A stretch of DNA of 64,000 nucleotides from Lotus japonicus. Its lineage: Eukaryota; Streptophyta; Magnoliopsida; Fabales; Fabaceae. The stretch spans positions 31,609,780-31,673,779 of the forward strand of contig NC_080041.1 in assembly GCF_012489685.1 (NCBI RefSeq), read 5' to 3'. Made by a program: the position numbers and the translations under genes. Positions 57,640 through 64,000 of the stretch are shown here, piece after piece (the stretch's first letter is position 1; every line of letters begins with the position of its first letter). Below the pieces are notes generated by a model. It was given only the letters and a program-made list of their open reading frames with translations, ran no database searches and was not told where the DNA came from.

Positions 57640-58150
57640 TAAGCCATTAAAATTTTAAAAGGTTTTCCCTATTTTTAGATTATTAATTAAGTTTTATTGA
57701 ATTTTCATTTTTTTTATTTAATTCAGGATTTTATGAGTTTTTATTGTGATTTGCTAGATTTTGTTAGTTTTTATATATCTTTAATTAGTACATTTTTAAA
57801 TTTTAGATTTGATTAGGATTTAGATTGTTTATTTCTTGATTTTATCTTAATTACTTCTTTTAAACCCTTTTTTTCTATATCTTTACCAAATTCTACTTCA
57901 ATATACAGCTAAAATATATACTACTGAGATTATACGCATTAAAATTTTAAAAGGTTTTTCCTATTTTTAGATTATTAATTAATTTTAATTGAATTTTCGT
58001 TTTTTTATTTAATTCAGGATTTTATGAGTTTTTATTGTGATTTGTTAGATTTTGTTAGTTTTTATCTATCTTTAATTAGTACATTTTTAAATTTTAGATT
58101 TGATTAGGATTTAGATTGTTTATTTCTTGATTTTATCTTAATTACTTCTT
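57640..58150 (+). repeat. 205-bp tandem repeat, second block
   Basis: Two further units at about 57640-57890 and 57940-58190, including the TTTAGATTTGATTAGGATTT phrase, preceded both times by ATATATACTACTGAGATTAT. Same family as at 55.2-55.7 kb. Confidence 0.85.
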
Positions 58151-58190
58151 TTAAACCCTTTTTTTTCTATATCTTTACCAAATTCTACTT

Positions 58191-59499
58191 CAATATAGAG
58201 CTTTGATACAATAGTCCTCCATGATATAATGAATTTAAGCATACCTCAAATTTTAGGTTTGTATGATCAATAGCATTATGATCCAAAAGTTCGGTTCCAA
58301 AATCCCTTATTTAGATCAAGCTCTATATCAAGGTAGAACAACCTCTTTTTTTATAAGTTCCAGCCTTTACAAGATAGTGTCACTTTCTTCTTTATTTTCA
58401 GGTTCTCTACTCTTTTTGTTTACATGTTGTTTTCTTTGCCAAGACTGTGTTTATATTCAACTACTAATCCTCAATGATAGAAGCCTGTGGTTAGATAAAA
58501 GATAGTAAGTCAGGTTTTATTATTTCTCCCAATACAAATTTTGGAGCAAAATTGCTTGAAGCTTTAAATTTGACATGAAGCAGCAGAGTATATATGAATC
58601 CCAATGATGAAACTACATTGTCTCGGTTTAAATTCTCCCTTTATCTCATTTGTTATCAGCTTCTTTTCATGTTACTCCTCTAATAATATTTTTATTTCAG
58701 AGACTGGGTACGAGGAAGATGTTGATTGAAGAGGTAAAAAGAAATTTAGATAGACAGAAAGACAGAGTAAAAGAAGAGGATCATAGCCATTTGGACATAG
58801 TTATTTTCACAGGCTGAATTTGAGCATGCTTGAAGCTGCTCTAAGTAAGCTGTAAACATAAGATTTCCTTTATGTTTAATCCTTCATTAAATATATTTTC
58901 AAGTTGGTTGTATGAAGCTTGAAGCTTATTTGTTTGAATTTTGTAAATAAAAAAATATCAACTTGATTCATCAGTTTATTCTTATGAGTTAGTTTACATC
59001 ACTGTGCTCTTTGTTATGCTATTTAAGTAGATTTGAGTGTCCAAGCAATCATCAACTAGATATTGATGGTGTTAATGAATGTATTGCTTGAAGAGTTTCA
59101 AGTCTTCAACTTGACCAGAGAGAGTCATAGATTCCTAATGCTTGAGTTGTTGAATTTACAGTCACATTTTGTGGTGGGTGGGAGTACTGTGCATCTGTAT
59201 GGCCAATGTCAACCCGTAGATAGTCAGTTTCTATTTCTGTTCATTATTTTGTACATTTGCTTTAATTGATTAGTGAATTCTGTTTTGCAACCTTTTGAAT
59301 GCAGGTTAATACTCATTGCATAGGAGGGCTTATATGTAAGAGCATGTTTAGATTTTGATTTTGCCAAAAATGGTGAGCTTCCTGTAATGAATTAGATTAT
59401 GTAAAAATGTCAAGAATAAATTCTTCAAGATTGTTATGAATTGAAGGCAAATGCGTAGTTTAATATATATTAGTATATGTTAATAAATCAACAATTGAA
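58191..59499. other. AT-rich DNA, no confident gene
   Basis: Frames at 58263-58505 and 59063-59269 have no recognisable motif. A poly-T-rich composition and weak similarity to 54.6 kb suggest transposon-derived sequence. Confidence 0.4.
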
Positions 59500-59800
59500 T
59501 GGCAGAAAAAGGAATTTGAAATGAAGAAGGGAGCAGCACGGGGCAGCAAGGCTGAGTTTAAATCTAAGAAGAAGCAAGTAGAGGAAGAGGTTTCTCAACT
59601 TTCTCCTAAGCTTAAGGAGAAACATACCAAAGAGCTGGTTGTATAAGGCTATAGCTGCAGTGGTAATCTAAATGAAAATGACAATTTGGACAGTTTGGAG
59701 AAGGTCATAGCTGGAGTATCTATTTTTATAGTCACTGAACATGCATAGGCGAGACAGAACCTCAACAATGCGCAGAAATAGAGTAGAGAATCCAAGCATA
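59500..59800 (+). pseudogene. OTUD6-like deubiquitinase exon relic
   Basis: After an acceptor-like TGGCAG the frame reads [40 protein letters not shown] and KELVV, a stop, then GYSCSGNLNENDNLDSLEKV and IAGV. This matches the charged coiled-coil N-terminal region of plant OTUD6-type proteins ([32 protein letters not shown]). The catalytic OTU domain is not present nearby. At least two stops (59645, 59746). It is unrelated to the OTU domain of the MULE at 49.4 kb, which is of a different family. It may have been carried here by a Helitron. Confidence 0.7.
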
Positions 59801-61275
59801 ACAGAGTGGTATTATACATTCCTACTTCCTTCTTTCCCCATCATGTGACAATTATAATGTTATTGCTATTTCCAAATATTGTTGATTTTAAATTCAAATT
59901 TAATTACATTAGTTTATGACTTTAACTCTCTCACTTCAGAAACTCATTCAATTCCCTTCATTTTCTAATGATGATAGTAATGTCTTGCACGCTTCCACTT
60001 GTTGAATCCGCGTTACTCTTCAAAAGGTAATTTTAGCTCTTCCCTTTGACTTTCTAATGGACTTACATTTTTTATTTGAGTTCTTACAAGATTTCTTCGC
60101 CATTATTATTATGATTAGTCCAATGATTTATTGTATTGTAGTATCTGACTATGTGTCGTGATAAGGGTTATGGTAGTATAAATTTAGATTTTTTGTTTTA
60201 CCCCCTTCACTACAACTTTTGCACCTTTCGCTGCTGCAATAAATGAGATTGTTAACCGGAAATAGATTAAACAAGTCAAAGTTGTAAAGAAATCATGTTT
60301 TAAAAGTTAACTAATGAATTTTCTGTACTAAATAAGCTGAAAAAAGATTGTTAGTAATTTTTGCTTAATATTCTACATTTTTTTTACTCAACTTCTAATA
60401 TTTTTTACTTGAATTTCAGATGAGGACTCCCATCAAGGGCATAAATCTTGAGATTTAAACAAAGGATCTCTAAGAAAAGGATTTTCATGGATTTTATTGT
60501 TAAATGCAGGCTCTTTGTGTACTTCCAAATGAGCTAGATCTCTATTGATGATTGTAAGTGAAGTTTATTAGAAGATTAAGATTCTTCCGGTGGGAAGGTG
60601 CAGTAACATGTGAAGCTTAATTTCTAATAGATTGTTAGCACATAACATTTTTGGTGACTTATTAATTATATAGCATTAATTATAGAGCATTTACTACTGA
60701 TTGCATAGGCTGGTGAATGTGTTATTTTTGTACCCACACTGATGAATTTGATCCGATAACGTTGCCAAAAAAACAAGGGTCATGGACATACACACATATT
60801 TATTGGTTATAGAAAATGAAGTTTGGTGATGTAAGTCATACTCTACTAATAAAAAAATCTGCCAAGACTGTGATTTGGAGCTCTAAGCCAATTCAATACA
60901 TGTGTTGTTGTTTTCTTCAAAGTTTTTACTGAATAATAGTTAGATGATTTAGAGGATAAAAATTAATTTGAGGAGAAAAAGGGTGATGTTGATATAAAGT
61001 TTAGAGAGAATCCAGAGGAGGGGGGGGTGATTGCTTGAACAAGGAAGTTGTCCGTTGTTAGAAGATGAGTATTATGTAATGTATTTTAAGCTTCTCACTT
61101 GAGTAGAGTCTTACAAGTTTCAATATTTTTGTCCTTTTGCTATGTTTATATTAGTATAAATAATAGGTTTTTTGGACAGAGGGAAAGGGCTCTGGAAAGA
61201 GGGATAGTAACATTAAGACTCATACCTACTCAATCTTTGCTATGCTATTTATATTAGCATTTCACTGTTATTATA
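59801..61275. other. AT-rich DNA left of the LINE
   Basis: No gene recognised. TCTACTAATAAAAAAATC at 60842 resembles a Helitron 5' end but lacks the expected A before it. A segment at 61072-61180 is repeated beyond the LINE at about 63520-63630. Confidence 0.4.
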
Positions 61276-63320
61276 GCCACAGATCAGGAGGCGGAGAGTG
61301 TGAAACACATTCTTTCCACCTATGAACGTGCTTCCGGTCATGTGATTAACTTGGATAAGTCAATGCTTTCAATTAGCCGTAATGTGCCTCAGAATCGACT
61401 TTATGAGCTGAAACAGCTGTTGGGAGTTCAGGCCGTGGAAAGCTTTGACAAATATTTGGGACTTCCGACCATAGTTGGTAAGTCTAAATCTCAAATTTTT
61501 AACTTTGTTAAGGACCGTGTCTGGAAGAAACTTAAGGGGTGGAAAGAGAGATCTCTCTCTCGGGCAGGAAGGGAAGTTATAACTAAAGCTGTAGCTCAAG
61601 CTATTCCTTCATATGTTATGTCATGTTTTGTCTTGCCTAATGGTCTTTGTGCAGAGATTGAGAGAATGATTGCTAGGTTCTTCTGGGGTGGTGATGTGAC
61701 TCGGCGAGGCCTCCATTGGACTACTTGGAACAACTTAAGTAGATCTAAATGTGATGGCGGTTTGGGTTTCAGAGATTTTAATTCTTTTAACTTGGCGTTG
61801 GTTGGCAAGAATTGGTGGAGACTATATACACATCCAGAGACATTACTAACACAAGTTTTTAAAGGGGTGTATTTCCCAAATGGTTCAATTTTGGAGGCGA
61901 AAAATGGGTCGAGACCGAGCTTTGCATGGTCTAGTATTCTGAGTTCTAGCTGGATCTTCAAAGAGGGTGCTAGATGGAGGATTGGCGATGGTCGCAAAGT
62001 GCACGTGAGGACAGATAAATGGTTACCACATGGCTGTCCCATAAATACCGGGATGATTTACTTGAGGAGTTTAATGTACACAGGGTTGGTGATCTTATTG
62101 CTTAGGGTGGGGTGTGGAACAAGGACCTTGTGGAGTTTGTTTTCTGTCCTCAAACAGCAGCACAAATTCTAGCCTTGCCTATACCCATGCGTGGTGGTGA
62201 TGACGTGTTGTTTTGGCCTGACACGGTGAATGGCTCTTACACTTCAAAATCAGGTTATGCTTTTGTTCGAGCTTTCAAGGAGAGAACCTTGGCCTCCTCG
62301 TCTTCCTCCTCAGCTGTTGTGGTTTTGGAGCCCAGGTTATGGAAGAAGCTTTGGCACACCATGGCTTTGCCTCGATGTAAAGAGCTAGTTTGGCGAATTT
62401 GTAATGGCTTTGTGCCGGTGCGTAGCGTGTTGCGTCAGCGAGGTTTAGGCGTTGATCCTTCTTGTGTATTATGTGGAATGGCTGAGGAAACAGTAGAGCA
62501 TGTGTGGATGGAGTGTGCTGTCACTAGAGCATTCTGGTTTGCTCACCCTCTATCTATGCGGCTGGACTTATTCACCTCTCTATCTGATTTTATGCACAGG
62601 TTTCTAGCAGAGGCCGAAACGGAGGTAGTGGTTGTGTGGCAAACAGGTTCATATGTTCTGTGGGAAGCCCGGAATAAGCTCCTGTTTGAAGGCCGTCGGT
62701 TCTCGTGCGAGGCTGCCTTGCAACGCACAGCCATGCTCGCAGTGGACGGTTTGGCGGTGGAATCGGTGCGGCAGCCAGCTGGGCTTCCCGCGACCTGGTC
62801 TAGGCCAGCTATGGACACAATAAAAATCAATTTTGATGCTTCTTTAAGAGGAGATTCTCGAGCAGGGATAGGAATGATTGCGCGTGACGGTGACGGCTTG
62901 GTCCTCGCGGCAGCGGCTGATTTTCCGGTGGGTGCTTCATCGGCGGTGATGGCGGAGGCATTGACATTCAGATGGGCGATTTCATTGGCTCTCCAACTTG
63001 GTTTTCGCAAAGTTTGCTTTGAGACGGATTGTCTCCAATTGTTTCAACAATGGAAGAAGCCACCTGACGGAGGATCATATTTATGCTTAATTCTTAAGGA
63101 GTGTGCTCTTTTTAGTCGTTCTTTTAATTCTATGGTTTTTAATTTTGTTAGACGTTCTGGGAACATGGTTGCTGATTTTCTAGCCAGAAATGCCTCCTCA
63201 TTTGCCGGTTTAGTGTGGATTGAGGAGGTACCTCCTGAAGCTATTGTTTTTGTAATCTCTGATACTTTGGCGTCGATGCCGGCTTCAATTTAAGCATTAT
63301 TGCAGTCTTTTCAAAAAAAA
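61276..63320 (+). pseudogene. LINE (L1-type) 3' two kilobases, 5'-truncated
   Basis: It begins in the late reverse transcriptase region (ATDQEAESVKHILSTYERAS, YLGLPTIVGKSK, WKKLKGWKERSLSRAGREV, FFWGGD, GGLGFRDF, NLALVGKNWWRL). A frameshift near 62035 and a TAG at 62103-62105 follow. It continues through a zf-RVT region (WHTMALPRCKELVWRICNG, CVLCGMAEETVEHVWMEC) and an RNase H-like domain (INFDASLRGDSRAGIGMIAR, AEALTFRWAI, CFETDCLQLF, FVRRSGNMVADFLARNA) to a stop at 63291-63293, with an A-run at 63312-63320. The YxDD (catalytic) part of reverse transcriptase and the endonuclease are missing. Only two lesions suggest a fairly young copy. Confidence 0.92.
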
Positions 63321-63851
63321 AATAGTCCCATTATATATATATTGTCAATTGGATCAATTTTTCAGTCTATTGTAAATTTCTTTTTATGTTTAATTTGTTT
63401 TCAAGCCAGTTTAGTCCAAAATAATAATCCAACTGTTTGCCATTGTTCCTGGTAGAGGAGGCTTTAATATAGAGTTTAGGAAGTAGGTAGATGAGGCTTT
63501 AATATAGAGTTTAGGGATATTTTGTAATATATATTAAGCTCTTCACTTGAATAGAGACTTATAAGTCTCATTATTTTTATTCTTTAGTTTACTTTTCTAT
63601 TTGTCTCAAATAATAGTTTTATATTAAGTGGGATGATATGCTACATATATCTTCTTACCCCTAAGTTATGCTATTGTGTTTCTTTTTTTGGATTTTTTTA
63701 ATCTGAAATATGTATACTCAATTAAGAATATACTGACATGTAAAATATAACATAAAAAATTACATTTTTGGTTAATTTTTAGATTCTTACTATAATAATA
63801 TCACAAACAAATACATCAACAAAAATAATAATTTACGATTTCAAATTTCAT
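63321..63851. other. AT-rich DNA right of the LINE
   Basis: Contains a 26-bp direct repeat (GATGAGGCTTTAATATAGAG at about 63460 and 63491) and the copy of the 61.07-kb segment. No gene. Confidence 0.45.
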
Positions 63852-63879
63852 CGTGCAACGCACGGGTAAAAAACACTAA
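63852..63879 (+). mobile_element. Helitron-like 3' terminus
   Basis: Hairpin CGTGC, AAC, GCACG (63852-63864), then GGTAAAAAACACTAA and T. It shares GGGTAAAAAACACTA with the terminus at 57.34 kb. This fits a Helitron 3' end (hairpin then CTRR). The 5' end was not found; the LINE and the OTUD6-like relic could lie inside the same element. Confidence 0.55.
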
Positions 63880-64000
63880 TTAGTATAATAGCAGTACTGC
63901 ATGAAAGTTTAGAACCTCATACTTATAAGGTATTGGCACATAAGACATGTAGCATCCACCAGTACCACTTCAACCAAATATGAAAATGCTTCTAATAACA
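63880..64000. repeat. Start of another spacer module
   Basis: GGCACATAAGACATGTAGCA and CCACTTCAACCAAATATGAA match 38870-38930 and part of 26.28-26.36 kb. Another F-box unit may follow beyond the window. Confidence 0.8.

Noticed and set aside
60842..60860. TCTACTAATAAAAAAATC as the 5' end of the Helitron ending at 63879
   Set aside because: It resembles known 5' ends, but the base before it is C rather than A, and there is no second copy to align.
61276..63293. A functional reverse transcriptase gene
   Set aside because: The catalytic N-terminal part and the endonuclease are missing, and a frameshift and a stop interrupt the remainder.

Overview
This is plant nuclear DNA: AT-rich, with spliced genes bearing GT-AG introns and several layers of nested transposons. 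F-box/FBD/LRR genes, legume-lectin-type fragments, plant mobile domain genes, Mutator-like elements, LINEs and Stowaway-like MITEs point to a dicot. The lectin fragments and LTR families make a papilionoid legume the best guess, but that is inference. No tRNA or rRNA gene was recognised.

Backbone: a repeatedly duplicated unit made of an L-type lectin (receptor-kinase ectodomain) fragment, a spacer of about 1-1.5 kb, and an F-box/FBD gene on the minus strand. F-box copies lie at 14.0-14.8 kb (broken), 19.1-20.2 kb (open frame, F-box deleted), 27.7-29.0 kb (intact), 40.3-41.5 kb (intact) and 43.6-44.8 kb (one frameshift). Spacer copies without an F-box gene lie at 35.6-36.7 kb and begin again at the right edge. 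Lectin fragments lie at 5.4, 18.0 and 25.9 kb.

Left end (1-4.7 kb): seven copies of a 190-bp tandem repeat, a five-exon minus-strand gene of the plant mobile domain/DUF1985 type that I could splice into a closed 429-codon frame, and a relic Yippee-like exon.

Insertions: a Ty3/gypsy LTR element (6476-13602, 5-bp duplication CTCTC, minus orientation) split one spacer. Its two LTRs are almost identical but its coding region is ruined and lacks reverse transcriptase. LINE and RNase H fragments, Copia-like LTR pieces, SINEs and solo LTRs fill 14.8-36 kb. At 37205-38783 is a Pack-MULE with long inverted repeats and a perfect 9-bp duplication, carrying pieces of a LINE and of COG5.

45.3-54.3 kb is a stack: an outer MULE-like element with a captured cystatin exon holds a solo LTR (5-bp duplication ACCTT), which holds a 5.5-kb MULE (47088-52596). 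That MULE carries two convergent spliced genes: a plant mobile domain gene whose start codon is assembled by splicing, and a transposase fused to a truncated OTU protease domain. Their 3' ends are joined by what looks like a deletion, and the regions near both termini hold families of palindromes.

Right end (54.3-64 kb): AT-rich DNA with a 205-bp repeat, two Helitron-like 3' termini, an OTUD6-like exon relic and a 2-kb 5'-truncated LINE.
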